Assembly: GCF_000519185.1 (NCBI RefSeq)
Contig: NZ_JAFA01000005.1
Span: 293,026-357,025 of the forward strand
Source of the DNA: Paraburkholderia nodosa DSM 21604
GTDB taxonomy: Bacteria > Pseudomonadota > Gammaproteobacteria > Burkholderiales > Burkholderiaceae
Length of the DNA stretch: 64,000 nucleotides
Reading direction: 5' to 3'
Positions 26,150 to 34,890 of this stretch are shown here, in pieces (the first letter of the stretch is position 1; each line of letters begins with the position of its first letter). A program made the position numbers and the translations under genes. The notes under the pieces are model-generated. The model did no database searches. It saw only the letters and a program-made list of their open reading frames with translations, and was not told where the DNA came from.

Positions 26150-27846
26150 GTCCTGGCTCCAATCAGCTGGCCGAGCATCTCGACGCTCTGATCATAGTTC
26201 GCGGTTTCGCGAAAACCCTGCTGAAGAAAGGCCTCGATGCGCGGATACAGCGCGATCGCGCGGTCGAGCACGGCGTCGCGCCCGCTCACGTACGCACCCA
26301 CGTTGATGAGGTCGCGGTTGCGCTGGTAGCGCGAAAGCATCTGCTTGAGCGCGCGCGTCTGGTTCAGATGCTGGTCGTCGATCAGCGCGGTCATCGCGCG
26401 GCTGATCGAGGCCTCGATGTCGATGGCCGGATAGTGCCCCGCTTCGGCGAGCGCGCGCGAGAGCACGATATGGCCGTCGAGAATCGCGCGCGCCGAGTCG
26501 GCGATCGGGTCCTGCTGATCGTCGCCTTCGGTGAGCACGGTGTAGAACGCGGTGATCGAGCCGCCGCCCTCGGGGCCGTTGCCGGTGCGCTCGACGAGCG
26601 CCGGCAGCTTGGCGAACACCGAAGGCGGATAGCCCTTGGTCGCGGGCGGCTCGCCGATGGCGAGCGCGATCTCGCGCTGCGCCATCGCATAGCGCGTGAG
26701 CGAGTCCATGAGCAGCAGCACGTGCTTGCCCTGGTCGCGAAAATATTCGGCCAGCGACGTCGTGTACGCGGCGGCCTGCAAGCGCAGCAGCGGCGAAACG
26801 TCGGCGGGCGCGGCCACGACAACCGAGCGCGCGAGGCCGTCAACGCCGAGGATCTGCTCGATGAATTCCTTGACTTCGCGGCCCCGCTCGCCGATCAGGC
26901 CGATCACGATGACTTCCGCGCTGGTCGCGCGCGCCATGGTGCCGAGCAGCACCGATTTACCGACGCCCGAGCCCGCGAAGAGGCCCATACGCTGGCCGCG
27001 CCCGACCGTGAGCAGCGAGTTGATCGCGCGCACGCCCACGTCGAGCACCTTGTGGATCGGCTCGCGGTTCAGCGGATTGATGACGGGCGCGGTGAGCGGC
27101 GCGTCGGCTTCGGTGTTCAAGGGGCCCAGGCCGTCGAGCGGGCGCCCCGAGGCATCGACCACGCGGCCGAGCATGCCCCAGCCCACCGGCAGCCGCTTCG
27201 CGCCCGCCTTCGGGTCGGCGATCGGTGCGGTTTCCAGCGGCCAGACGCGCGCGCCGGGCAACAGGCCCGCGACTTCGGTCGTCGGCATCAGGAAGAGTTT
27301 GTCGCCGCCGAAGCCGACCACTTCCGCTTCGGCCATCGGCAGCGAGCTGCCCGGCGGCAGTTCGATCATCACCTCGGCGCCCACGGCGAGGCGCAGCCCC
27401 ACGGCTTCGAGCACGAGGCCCGCCGCGCGCGTGAGACGCCCGCAGCCGCGCAGCGGCAGGGCGAGCGCATTGCGCTCGCGCACGCCGCGCAGTTGCGCGT
27501 TCCACGTGGTCAGGAACGGGTTGGCCGGGTCGTAGTTCGCCGGCGGCGCGTAGGGCGCGGGCGGGACTTCGGCCGCGAGCGGCGCGCCGTGATCCGTCAG
27601 GCCCGGCGGCGCATCGGCCGCGTCCGCGGCAAGCGCGGCGTCGATCGCGTCGACGGCGCCCAGCTCGCGTGCCTCGCGCCCGGTCGGTTTGCCCGGGAGG
27701 TCGAGGTCGCCCACGAGCAGCGCGCCAAGGTGCGCGGGGTCGCTCGCGAGCGGGCCGAACGAGGCGAGTGCGAGTTCCTGCTCGAGCGGCGTGAGACCGC
27801 CCGTGTGGATGGTCTGATGGCTCGGCGGCTGGGGGTGGTTCACCAT
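26146..27846 (-). CDS. fliI: Flagellum-specific ATPase FliI
   Basis: FliI is the hexameric ATPase that energises export, related to F1-beta. The Walker A loop is [15 protein letters not shown], Walker B is [14 protein letters not shown], and the type III ATPase signature is [20 protein letters not shown]. Length is 566, about 100 residues longer than usual. The excess is a Pro/Ala/Asp-rich N-terminal extension before the conserved [10 protein letters not shown]. It overlaps fliH by 7 bp and fliJ by 4 bp. Confidence 0.94.
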   Translation of the reverse strand: MVNHPQPPSHQTIHTGGLTPLEQELALASFGPLASDPAHLGALLVGDLDLPGKPTGREARELGAVDAIDAALAADAADAPPGLTDHGAPLAAEVPPAPYAPPANYDPANPFLTTWNAQLRGVRERNALALPLRGCGRLTRAAGLVLEAVGLRLAVGAEVMIELPPGSSLPMAEAEVVGFGGDKLFLMPTTEVAGLLPGARVWPLETAPIADPKAGAKRLPVGWGMLGRVVDASGRPLDGLGPLNTEADAPLTAPVINPLNREPIHKVLDVGVRAINSLLTVGRGQRMGLFAGSGVGKSVLLGTMARATSAEVIVIGLIGERGREVKEFIEQILGVDGLARSVVVAAPADVSPLLRLQAAAYTTSLAEYFRDQGKHVLLLMDSLTRYAMAQREIALAIGEPPATKGYPPSVFAKLPALVERTGNGPEGGGSITAFYTVLTEGDDQQDPIADSARAILDGHIVLSRALAEAGHYPAIDIEASISRAMTALIDDQHLNQTRALKQMLSRYQRNRDLINVGAYVSGRDAVLDRAIALYPRIEAFLQQGFRETANYDQSVEMLGQLIGART

Positions 27847-28517
27847 GGCCGTGCCTTGCCGAGCGCGGCCGTCACGCGCTCCCAGCGCGTGCGGATGCTG
27901 GCGTCGGTTTCGCCCGTCGCGGCCTGCGCGCGGCAGCCGCCGCGCTCGATCGTCGGGTCGGTGCGCACGCTCCAGCCGCGCGCCTGAAGGTCGTCCAGCA
28001 GATAAGCCTCGACGATCGGCAGATCGGCGGGGCTCACCACGAGCTGCGGGGACCCGGCGAGCTGCGGCTCGGCCACGAGCACTTCGCGCGCGACCGCGAC
28101 GAGCGCCGTCGGGTCGTGCTGAACGTGCTGGCGCACGACCTGCTGCGCGATATCGAGCGCCAGTTCCACGAGCGTCTCGGCCACGCCGGCTTGCGCCGTT
28201 TCGAGCGCGTCGCTAAAGCGGCTGGCGAGCGCCGCGAGCTGCGCCGCTTGCGCGCGCGCCTCGGTCTGGCCCTGCTCGAAGCCTTGCTGGCGGCCCTGTT
28301 CGTGCCCGGCCTGATAACCGAGCGCCTGACCCGCCACGTGGCCGGACCGGAGCCCCTCCTGGTGGGCCGCGTCGCGCAGCGCGTGCAGCTGGGCCTCGAA
28401 CGCGGCGGTCTCGTCGGGCGTGGGCGGCGGCGGCGGGGGAGGCGCCGGGTCGAACGAGGCCATCTCCCAGCGCTGGTACGCCGAGCGATGGCTGTTCGCG
28501 GAGCTGGTGTCAGACAT
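27840..28517 (-). CDS. fliH: Flagellar assembly protein FliH
   Basis: FliH is the negative regulator and peripheral stalk of FliI. It has a proline tract near residues 25-33 and a glycine-repeat helix ([20 protein letters not shown], then [13 protein letters not shown]) of the GxxxG kind typical of FliH. The C-terminal V1/F-ATPase-delta-like part includes [19 protein letters not shown] and [18 protein letters not shown]. Length 225. It overlaps fliG by 8 bp. Confidence 0.93.
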   Translation of the reverse strand: MSDTSSANSHRSAYQRWEMASFDPAPPPPPPPTPDETAAFEAQLHALRDAAHQEGLRSGHVAGQALGYQAGHEQGRQQGFEQGQTEARAQAAQLAALASRFSDALETAQAGVAETLVELALDIAQQVVRQHVQHDPTALVAVAREVLVAEPQLAGSPQLVVSPADLPIVEAYLLDDLQARGWSVRTDPTIERGGCRAQAATGETDASIRTRWERVTAALGKARPW

Positions 28518-29505
28518 AAGCGTCTTCTGCCTTGCCGCCTAGAACGATCTGGCCGCTCTCGGCGAGGTTGCGCACGATCTGCAGGATGCGGCGCTGCTGT
28601 GCCTCGACTTCCGACACGCGTACCGGACCGCGCGCGTCGAGGTCTTCGGCGAGCAGTTCGGCCGCACGCTGCGACATGTTCGAGAGGAACTTGGTACGCA
28701 GCGCGGGCGGCGCACCCTTGAGCGAAATGATGAGCGACTCCGACTCGACTTCCTTGAGCAGCAGCTGGATCGCGCGATCTTCGAGGTCGAGCAGGTTCTC
28801 GAACACGAACATCTGATCGATGATCTTTTGCGCGAGTTCCGCGTCGTACTGGCGGACGTTCTCGATCACCCCTTCTTCGTGCTGGCTCGTCATGAAGTTG
28901 AGGATTTCGGCCGCCGTGCGGATGCCGCCCATCGGGCTGCGCTTGAGGTTGTCGCTGCCCGAGAGGAGGTTCGTGAGCACGTCGTCGAGCTCGCGCAGCG
29001 CCTGCGGCTGGATGCCGTCGAGCGTCGCGATACGCAGCAGCACGTCGTTGCGCAGGCGCTCGGTGAAGCACGAAGCGATTTCCGAGGCCTGGTCGCGGTC
29101 GAGGTGCACGAGAATCGTCGCGATGATCTGCGGGTGCTCGTTCTTGATGAGTTCGGCCACCGACCCCGAATCCATCCACTTGAGGCCTTCAATGCCGCTC
29201 GTGTCGCCGCCTTGCAGAATGCGGTCGATGATCGCGCCGGCCTTGTCCTCGCCCAGCGCCTTGTTGAGCACGTTGCGGATGTAGTCGTTCGAGTCGAGCG
29301 AGAAGGCGGTGTGCTGTTCGGCTTCCTTGACGAAGTCCTGCAGCACGATCTCGATCTCTTCGCGCTTGACGTTCTTGAGCGCCGCCATGGCGGCGCCGAT
29401 TTTCTGCACTTCGCGCGGACCGAGGAACTTGAAGACCTCGGAGGCCTCTTGCTCGCCGATCGACATGAGCAGCAGCGCGCTCTTGGTTGCGCCTTCAGCG
29501 TTCAT
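28510..29505 (-). CDS. fliG: Flagellar motor switch protein FliG
   Basis: FliG couples the stator to the MS ring and C ring. The EHPQ motif is at residues 123-126 within IKNEHPQIIATILVHLDRDQ. The C-terminal torque helix includes LLLKEVESESLIISLKGAPP. Length 331. It overlaps the end of fliF by 11 bp. Confidence 0.95.
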   Translation of the reverse strand: MNAEGATKSALLLMSIGEQEASEVFKFLGPREVQKIGAAMAALKNVKREEIEIVLQDFVKEAEQHTAFSLDSNDYIRNVLNKALGEDKAGAIIDRILQGGDTSGIEGLKWMDSGSVAELIKNEHPQIIATILVHLDRDQASEIASCFTERLRNDVLLRIATLDGIQPQALRELDDVLTNLLSGSDNLKRSPMGGIRTAAEILNFMTSQHEEGVIENVRQYDAELAQKIIDQMFVFENLLDLEDRAIQLLLKEVESESLIISLKGAPPALRTKFLSNMSQRAAELLAEDLDARGPVRVSEVEAQQRRILQIVRNLAESGQIVLGGKAEDAYV

Positions 29506-31303
29506 CGTTCACCCAGCTTTTCACGACGGTTGCGACGATCTTCGGATCCTGGCGCGCGATGTTGCGCGCGTATTCCAGGTTGCGTTCGAACTTGTTCTTC
29601 TCGTTTTCGAAGGCGAGCAGGGCGGCTTCGCTTTCCGCGTTGTCTTCGCCTTCCGCGCCGGCGCCGCCCAGGCGCACGGCTTCGGGGAGACCGTCGAGCA
29701 GCAGCGGCTCGCCGTCGGCCATGCCGGGCAGCGAGGGCGCAACCGGCTCGGGCGGCGGGAACGCGCGGCGCAGCGCCGGCTTCACCATCACGAAATAGAG
29801 GAAGAGAGCCACCGCGCCAATGCCGAGCCACGTCGCAATCTGCCTGGCAAGGGCGAGGATGTCGGGTTGACGCCACCACGGCAGGTTGGCGTTCGGGTCG
29901 ACTTCGGTCTGGAACGCGGCATTCACCACGTTCACCGAGTCGCCGCGCTTGGCGTCGTAGCCCATGGCGTCCTTCACGAGCTGTTCGACCTGGGCGAGCT
30001 TCTGCGCGTCGAGCGGCTGCATGGTGGCGTGGCCCTTGGCGTCCACCTTCGGCTGATAGTTCACGATCACGGCGACCGACAGGCGCTTCACGTCGCCCGG
30101 CGCCTGGCTGTAGTGGCGCACGGTCTTGTCGAGCTCGTAGTTCGTGGTGGTGTCGCGATGATCGGAGACCGGCACCGGCGCCGACGCGCCGTTCGCACCC
30201 GCCGGCGCGCTAACGGGCGCCGAGGCCGGCTGCGGCGGCTGGTTCGTGAGCGCGCCGGGCACGCCGCCCGCGCCGCTTTGCTGCATTTCCGTCGAAATGT
30301 TCTGCTGCTGGCTGCGGATGGCGGCGGCCTGCGGGTTGGCGTTCGGACCGTAGGCTTCGGAGGTCTGCTCGAGCTTCGAGAAGTCGAGGTCGGCGCTCAC
30401 CTGCGAGCGTGCGTTGCCGGCGCCGAACAGCGGTGCGAGGATCGCGTCGATGCGCGCCTGGGTGTCGTGCTCGACCTGGCGCATGTACTTGAGCTGCGAG
30501 GCGTCGAGGCCCACGCCCGTGGCGCTCTGGGTGAGGAGGTTGCCGTCCTGGTCGACCACCGTCACGTTGCGCACCGGCAAGTCCGGCACGGCCGAAGCCA
30601 CCATGTGCGTGATCGCGGCGACCTGGCCGTCGTCGAGAATGCGGCCCGGATACAGGTTCACGAGCACCGAGGCGGAGGGCGCTTCGCGCTCGCGCACGAA
30701 CACCGAAGGCTTCGGAATGGCCAGATGCACGCGCGCCGACTTCACGCTCGCGATCGACTGGATCGTTTGCTCGAGCTCGCCTTCGAGCGCGCGCTGGTAG
30801 TTCACCTGCTCGGCGAACTGGCTGATGCCGAACTTCTGGTTGTCCATCAGCTCGAAGCCGACCGAGCCGTTCTTCGGCAGGCCCTGGGAGGCGAGACGCA
30901 GGCGCATTTCGTTGACCTGCTCGGCGGGCACGAGAATGGCGCCGCCGGCGTCCGAGAACTTGTAGGGAACGTTTGCGGCCTGGAGCGCGGTAATGATGGC
31001 GCCGCCGTCGCGATCCGACAGGTTGCTGTACAGCACCTTGTAGTCGGGCGCGCGCGACCACAGCACGAGACCCGCGACCACGGCCACGAGCACCGCCACG
31101 GCAAAAATGAGCGGCGCGCGCGGGTTGCCGCGCACGTTGCGCAACGACGAGAGCGAGCCGAAGCGTTGCGCGAAACCGCCGCCGAGGTCATCCGCGCCGC
31201 CCAGGCCTGCGCCCGCGCCAGCGCCGGGCGCGGCGCCCGCGCCAGAGGTGGCGAGGCCCATGCGGGCGTCGGGGTTGATCAAAGAATTGGCAGTCGAATC
31301 CAT
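29495..31303 (-). CDS. fliF: Flagellar MS-ring protein FliF
   Basis: FliF builds the MS ring in the inner membrane. Transmembrane helix 1 is at about residues 64-82 and helix 2 near 475-500 (ATWLGIGAVALFLYFVMVK). Between them are the periplasmic ring domains (VLYSNLSDRDGGAIITALQA, ARVHLAIPKPSVFVREREAP). The FliG-binding tail ends VATVVKSWVNDER. The frame is open far upstream, but the ATG at 31303 (MDSTANSLINPDARM) has GGAG about 11 bp upstream and gives a normal 602 residues. It heads the fliFGHIJK operon. Confidence 0.94.
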   Translation of the reverse strand: MDSTANSLINPDARMGLATSGAGAAPGAGAGAGLGGADDLGGGFAQRFGSLSSLRNVRGNPRAPLIFAVAVLVAVVAGLVLWSRAPDYKVLYSNLSDRDGGAIITALQAANVPYKFSDAGGAILVPAEQVNEMRLRLASQGLPKNGSVGFELMDNQKFGISQFAEQVNYQRALEGELEQTIQSIASVKSARVHLAIPKPSVFVREREAPSASVLVNLYPGRILDDGQVAAITHMVASAVPDLPVRNVTVVDQDGNLLTQSATGVGLDASQLKYMRQVEHDTQARIDAILAPLFGAGNARSQVSADLDFSKLEQTSEAYGPNANPQAAAIRSQQQNISTEMQQSGAGGVPGALTNQPPQPASAPVSAPAGANGASAPVPVSDHRDTTTNYELDKTVRHYSQAPGDVKRLSVAVIVNYQPKVDAKGHATMQPLDAQKLAQVEQLVKDAMGYDAKRGDSVNVVNAAFQTEVDPNANLPWWRQPDILALARQIATWLGIGAVALFLYFVMVKPALRRAFPPPEPVAPSLPGMADGEPLLLDGLPEAVRLGGAGAEGEDNAESEAALLAFENEKNKFERNLEYARNIARQDPKIVATVVKSWVNDER

Positions 31304-31366
31304 GCGACGGGTATCTCCGGAGGCTTCCAGGTCTCGCCTTGCATGGCGGAGACTTTCACGTGACGC

Positions 31367-31458
31367 ATTATCCGGGGCCACTGGCAAGCCGATTGCGCGA
31401 ATAGAGCCGGGTTTTCCCCCTAGTTTCGGGGCTGCCGAAACGGACCCGCTGCTATGCT
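31367..31458. promoter_or_regulatory. FlhD4C2-like operator with divergent promoters, fliF/fliE
   Basis: GAATAG (31399-31404), a 15-bp spacer and CTAGTTTC (31420-31427) form the same, less perfect repeat as at flgA/flgB. A -10-like GATAAT lies on the minus strand at 31367-31372 facing fliF. TATGCT lies on the plus strand at 31453-31458 facing fliE. Each is about 27-28 bp away, which mirrors the flgA/flgB layout. Confidence 0.58.
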
Positions 31459-31589
31459 CTCCTCCAGATTCGGCGCCCTGTCGGTGCGCCGTCTCGGCCG
31501 GGCCCGCAGGATTGCCGCGCAATCGCTGAAACTCCGGTCCTGGGGCTCGCCCCGGAATACCCCGCAGGTCCCCTTTTCGTGGAGCAAAC

Positions 31590-31925
31590 ATGACCGTGCC
31601 AGTATCCCCGCTCACGTCCGCCTTGGCGCAAATGCAGTCGATGGCGACCCAGGCGGCCGGTGGCCCCACCGCAGCCGACGAAAAATCGGGCGCGGCCACG
31701 GCCGGCGGGTTCGCGGCGGCGCTCAAGTCGTCGCTCGACCAGATCAGCGACGCCCAGCAGAAGGCGGTTGGCGAGTCGCAGGCGTTCGAACTGGGCGCGA
31801 ACAACGTGTCGCTCAACGACGTGATGGTCGACATGCAGAAAGCCAACATCGGCTTCCAGTTCGGCTTGCAGGTACGCAACAAGCTCGTGACTGCCTACAC
31901 CGACATCATGCAGATCCAGGTGTGA
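31590..31925 (+). CDS. fliE: Flagellar hook-basal body protein FliE
   Basis: FliE is the adaptor between MS ring and rod and the first rod substrate exported. The 111-residue chain has [20 protein letters not shown] and the conserved end [20 protein letters not shown] then [25 protein letters not shown] precedes the ATG. It diverges from fliF. Confidence 0.95.
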   Translation: MTVPVSPLTSALAQMQSMATQAAGGPTAADEKSGAATAGGFAAALKSSLDQISDAQQKAVGESQAFELGANNVSLNDVMVDMQKANIGFQFGLQVRNKLVTAYTDIMQIQV

Positions 31926-31957
31926 CGGTGCCCGAAGCCTTTGCCCGCTCAACGCGC

Positions 31958-31985
31958 TAAAGCTTCTTCCCCTACGATCCGATAA
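31958..31985 (+). promoter_or_regulatory. Sigma-28 (FliA) promoter of fliS-fliT
   Basis: It reads TAAAGCTT, a 12-base spacer and TCCGATAA, one spacer base longer than the consensus, as at flgM. It sits in the fliE-fliS gap, about 85 bp before fliS. Confidence 0.72.
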
Positions 31986-32069
31986 CCCGGCTAGAAGAGT
32001 CCGTCGCTCGTGCTTGCACAGCGCGTCGGACAACCGCATTCAAGCCAAACGTATCAAGGAGAAGCGCCG

Positions 32070-32516
32070 ATGTTTTCCCCTGCCCAATCTGGAGCTAACG
32101 CCTATGCACGCGTGGGCGTCGAAACGGGGGTCATGGGTGCGAGCCCGCACAAGCTGATCGTGCTCCTGTACCAGGGAGCGCGCCAGGCCATCGCGCAGGC
32201 ACGTATGCATTTGCAGGCCGGCAACGTCGGCCCGCGTTGCGAGGCGATCGCCAAGGCGATCCGGATTGTCGAGAGCGGACTTCAGCTTGCGTTGAACGTC
32301 GAGGCGGGCGGCGAGATCGCCCAACGCCTGAATGCGCTGTACAGCTACATGACGAAGCGCCTGCTGGAAGCCAATATTAAACAGAGCGAGACCATGCTGG
32401 TCGAGGTCGATAGACTGCTGGCTACGCTCGAAGAAGCCTGGTTGGGGATAGCGCCGGAAGTGGCGAGGATGGCCGAACAGGCATCCGCGTCAGCGCCCGG
32501 CTCATTGATGAGATGA
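32070..32516 (+). CDS. fliS: Flagellin export chaperone FliS
   Basis: FliS keeps flagellin unfolded before export. It has AYARVGVETGVMGASPHKLI, the conserved LIVLLYQGARQAI and LNVEAGGEIAQRLNALYSYM. The ATG at 32070 follows CAAGGAGAAG; 20 codons of open frame before it are not conserved. Length 148. It overlaps fliT by ATGA. Its usual neighbours fliC and fliD are not in the window. Confidence 0.93.
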   Translation: MFSPAQSGANAYARVGVETGVMGASPHKLIVLLYQGARQAIAQARMHLQAGNVGPRCEAIAKAIRIVESGLQLALNVEAGGEIAQRLNALYSYMTKRLLEANIKQSETMLVEVDRLLATLEEAWLGIAPEVARMAEQASASAPGSLMR

Positions 32517-32845
32517 GTTCAAAAGCAGACTACTTCGCCCGCTACGAAGCGATTGCGGCAGTGTCGGAGCAGATGCTCCATGCGGCGCGCGATGCGCACT
32601 GGAACGATCTGATCGGCTTGCAGGAGGAGTACCGGATCCTCGTCGATGCCTTGAAGGACGCCGAAGCCGTGGTGCGGCTCACGGTTTCCGAACGGGCGCG
32701 CAAGTACGAGCTGATCCGTCAGATCCTCGCCGACGACGCCGCCATTCGCGATCTCGCAAGCCCTTGCATGGCACGGCTTTCGGCGCTCTTTTACGGCACC
32801 GTGCAGCCTGCGCGGGTCTTGCAGGAAATCTACGGAGCCCGCTAG
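32513..32845 (+). CDS. fliT: Flagellar protein FliT, putative FliD chaperone
   Basis: This 110-residue all-helical protein is positioned and sized like FliT, the chaperone for the cap protein FliD; in enterics it also inhibits FlhDC. Sequence conservation in this family is low, so the call rests on position after fliS, the ATGA overlap, length and helical character (EQMLHAARDAHWNDLIGLQE). Confidence 0.75.
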   Translation: MSSKADYFARYEAIAAVSEQMLHAARDAHWNDLIGLQEEYRILVDALKDAEAVVRLTVSERARKYELIRQILADDAAIRDLASPCMARLSALFYGTVQPARVLQEIYGAR

Positions 32846-32929
32846 CGCGGCGCGTGGCGCCTCCCGAGGCAACGGCGCGCAACGCCCCATGAACCGGCAG
32901 GTCAGCGCCGTGCGCAGATCCGGAACACC

Positions 32930-34477
32930 ATGAACGGAATCGACACCGGAGCCGCCGCGCTCCTCGCGAGCCGCATCGCGGCGCTCACGCCGGTCGGGCC
33001 GCAGAGCGCCTCCGGCGCGGCGCAGACGGGCGTCTCCGCGCTCGCAACAGGCACCGCCGCGCTCGCCGACACCGCAGCCAACACCAGCACTACGCAGGAC
33101 TCGACCGAGACCGTGCTTTCGGCGGTTGCGCTGGCGCTCGACGCCATTATCCGCTCGGGCGGCGAAGCGACGCCCGCCGTGGTGGGCCGCGCGCCGCTCT
33201 GGGCCAGCCCCGATGCCGACGCGGCGCCCGGCGGCGCAGCCACGTTGCCGCTGCCGGGTCTCGCGGGCGAAGCGCAGGCGGTGGAAGCCGCGTTGCTCGC
33301 GGACGTGGCGCTCGCGGCCCAGGGTCTGGCCGGCGAGGCGCTGGCCGGGGCGGCCGACGCCGGGACCGGTGCTAGCGCGCAAACGGCGTCCTCGCAAAAC
33401 CCGCAGGCCGGACAAACCGCCCAAACCGCCCAAGCCGCTCAAACGGCACAAACCGCCGCCGCCGCACAGGCCGGCCCGGTCGCCGCGCTCGCTGCGTCGC
33501 TCGCGCAGACGGTGAGTTCGAGCGGACTCTTCTACGAAGCCCACCTCGCGCAATGGTTGCGCGGCCAGCTCTCGCCCGCCGAACTTGCCGATGAGCCGCA
33601 GAACCGTCTGCTCGGCGCTCACTCGCAACTGCCGCTCGACTGGAGCCCGGCCGACGACGACATCGACGACGTCCAATGGATCGAGACGTTCTCCGACGCG
33701 CCGGGCGCCGCGCGCGGCGAAGCGGGCAATGCCCAGAACGCGGCAAACGCGCTCAACGCCGCGCTGGCGCGCGCCTTCCCCGGGCTGGCGGATCTGCGCG
33801 GCGAAGCGGCCGCAAGCCAGGCCCAGGCGCGCGCGACGCTTGCCGACACCCTGCTGCCCGCCATGCACGAGGCGGCCGCGCAGGCCGCGGGGCCGTCGGT
33901 CCATCCGGCCGTGATACCGCTCGTGCGCCAGCAGCTCGATCTGCTCGCGACCGGTGAGTTTCGCTGGAATGGCGAGGCCTGGCCGGGCGTGCGGGTGGAC
34001 TGGAGCATCCAGCAAGACGACTACGATGCGCGCGACCCGCACCCGGGCGCAGGCGGTGTGGACGCCGACGACATCCCATGGCGCACGCGGCTCACGCTTG
34101 CGCTGCCGAAGCTCGGCACGGTCGACGCGGAACTGACGCTGACGGGCTCGACGCTCGCCGTGCGCGTGCAGGCGAACGCAGGCGGCGCCGCGCGCCTCAC
34201 CGCGGAAAGCGAGTCGCTGCGCGGGCGGCTCGAAGCGCTCGGGCTCACGCTCGCGGGGCTTTCGATCCGCGAGATCGGCAGCGGCGCTGCGGCAAATCCC
34301 GCCGAGGCTGCGAGAGCCGCTAGCGCCGCGAGTGCCTACGCTGCACAAACCACTTCCGCCGCATCCACCGCGCAGACCGCGCAGGCTGGCGCCGCGGCGG
34401 ATGCGTCCGCCGCACGACCGGGCGCCGACGCGACCGATCAGCGGAACCACCGCCTCGACCACGACTGGGAGTTGTGA
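32930..34477 (+). CDS. Second FliK-like hook-length control family protein
   Basis: This 515-residue protein carries a C-terminal Flg_hook-like domain at about residues 370-450 (DIPWRTRLTLALPKLGTVDA, ELTLTGSTLAVRVQANAGGA, LRGRLEALGLTLAGLSIREI). A long Ala/Gln/Thr-rich N-terminal half includes QTAQTAQAAQTAQTA repeats. The layout matches FliK, but a true fliK lies at 24110-25675. This copy is on the other strand, 84 bp after fliT and overlapping the FlhB-like gene that follows, so it may be a partner of that protein. Whether it measures hook length is unknown. Confidence 0.72.
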   Translation: MNGIDTGAAALLASRIAALTPVGPQSASGAAQTGVSALATGTAALADTAANTSTTQDSTETVLSAVALALDAIIRSGGEATPAVVGRAPLWASPDADAAPGGAATLPLPGLAGEAQAVEAALLADVALAAQGLAGEALAGAADAGTGASAQTASSQNPQAGQTAQTAQAAQTAQTAAAAQAGPVAALAASLAQTVSSSGLFYEAHLAQWLRGQLSPAELADEPQNRLLGAHSQLPLDWSPADDDIDDVQWIETFSDAPGAARGEAGNAQNAANALNAALARAFPGLADLRGEAAASQAQARATLADTLLPAMHEAAAQAAGPSVHPAVIPLVRQQLDLLATGEFRWNGEAWPGVRVDWSIQQDDYDARDPHPGAGGVDADDIPWRTRLTLALPKLGTVDAELTLTGSTLAVRVQANAGGAARLTAESESLRGRLEALGLTLAGLSIREIGSGAAANPAEAARAASAASAYAAQTTSAASTAQTAQAGAAADASAARPGADATDQRNHRLDHDWEL

Positions 34478-34890
34478 TGAGCCGCACGCACCGCAAGAGC
34501 GCCGCCGCGCTCGCCTACGACGCCCCCGAAGGCGACGGCGCGCCGCGCGTGGTCGCGAAGGGCTACGGCCTCGTCGCGGAGATGATCGTGCAACGCGCGA
34601 AGGAAGCGGGCCTCTACGTGCACGAAGCGCCGGAGATGGTCTCGCTGCTCATGCGCGTGGACCTCGACGCGAAGATCCCGCCACAGCTTTATCAGGCAGT
34701 GGCCGAACTGCTTGCCTGGCTGCACCGCCTCGAAGCGGACAACGACGCGAAAGCCAAAGCGGCCGCGCAAGCGCAAACCGCCACGCCGGCCGGCGCGGCA
34801 GCCGGCGGCGCCCCACGCGACATCAGCGACATTCGCAGGATCGGCGGCACCCGCCCCGCGCTCCCCTTCAACCCCTCAACATCAACTTGA
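34477..34890 (+). CDS. FlhB C-terminal domain-like protein (FlhX type)
   Basis: This 137-residue protein matches only the cytosolic C-terminal domain of the export switch FlhB. ALAYDAPEGDGAPRVVAKGY, then EMIVQRAKEAGLYVHEAPEM and IPPQLYQAVAELLAWLHRLE, follow the FlhB_C pattern. The membrane part is absent and the region that should hold the NPTH autocleavage site is missing. The ATG at 34477 overlaps the stop of the FliK-like gene; a GTG at 34474 is alternative. The 3' end overlaps the convergent aldehyde dehydrogenase by 23 bp. FlhX-type proteins can partly replace cleaved FlhB in some bacteria; that role here is inferred. Confidence 0.78.
   Translation: MSRTHRKSAAALAYDAPEGDGAPRVVAKGYGLVAEMIVQRAKEAGLYVHEAPEMVSLLMRVDLDAKIPPQLYQAVAELLAWLHRLEADNDAKAKAAAQAQTATPAGAAAGGAPRDISDIRRIGGTRPALPFNPSTST

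Noticed and set aside
31382..31397. TGGCAAG-N4-TTGCG on the plus strand, matching a sigma-54 promoter in GG/GC spacing
   Set aside because: It is an isolated match, 190 bp from fliE. It lies exactly between the GAATAG box and the GATAAT -10 of fliF, where the FlhDC-type reading explains the region better. No other flagellar promoter here has such a motif.
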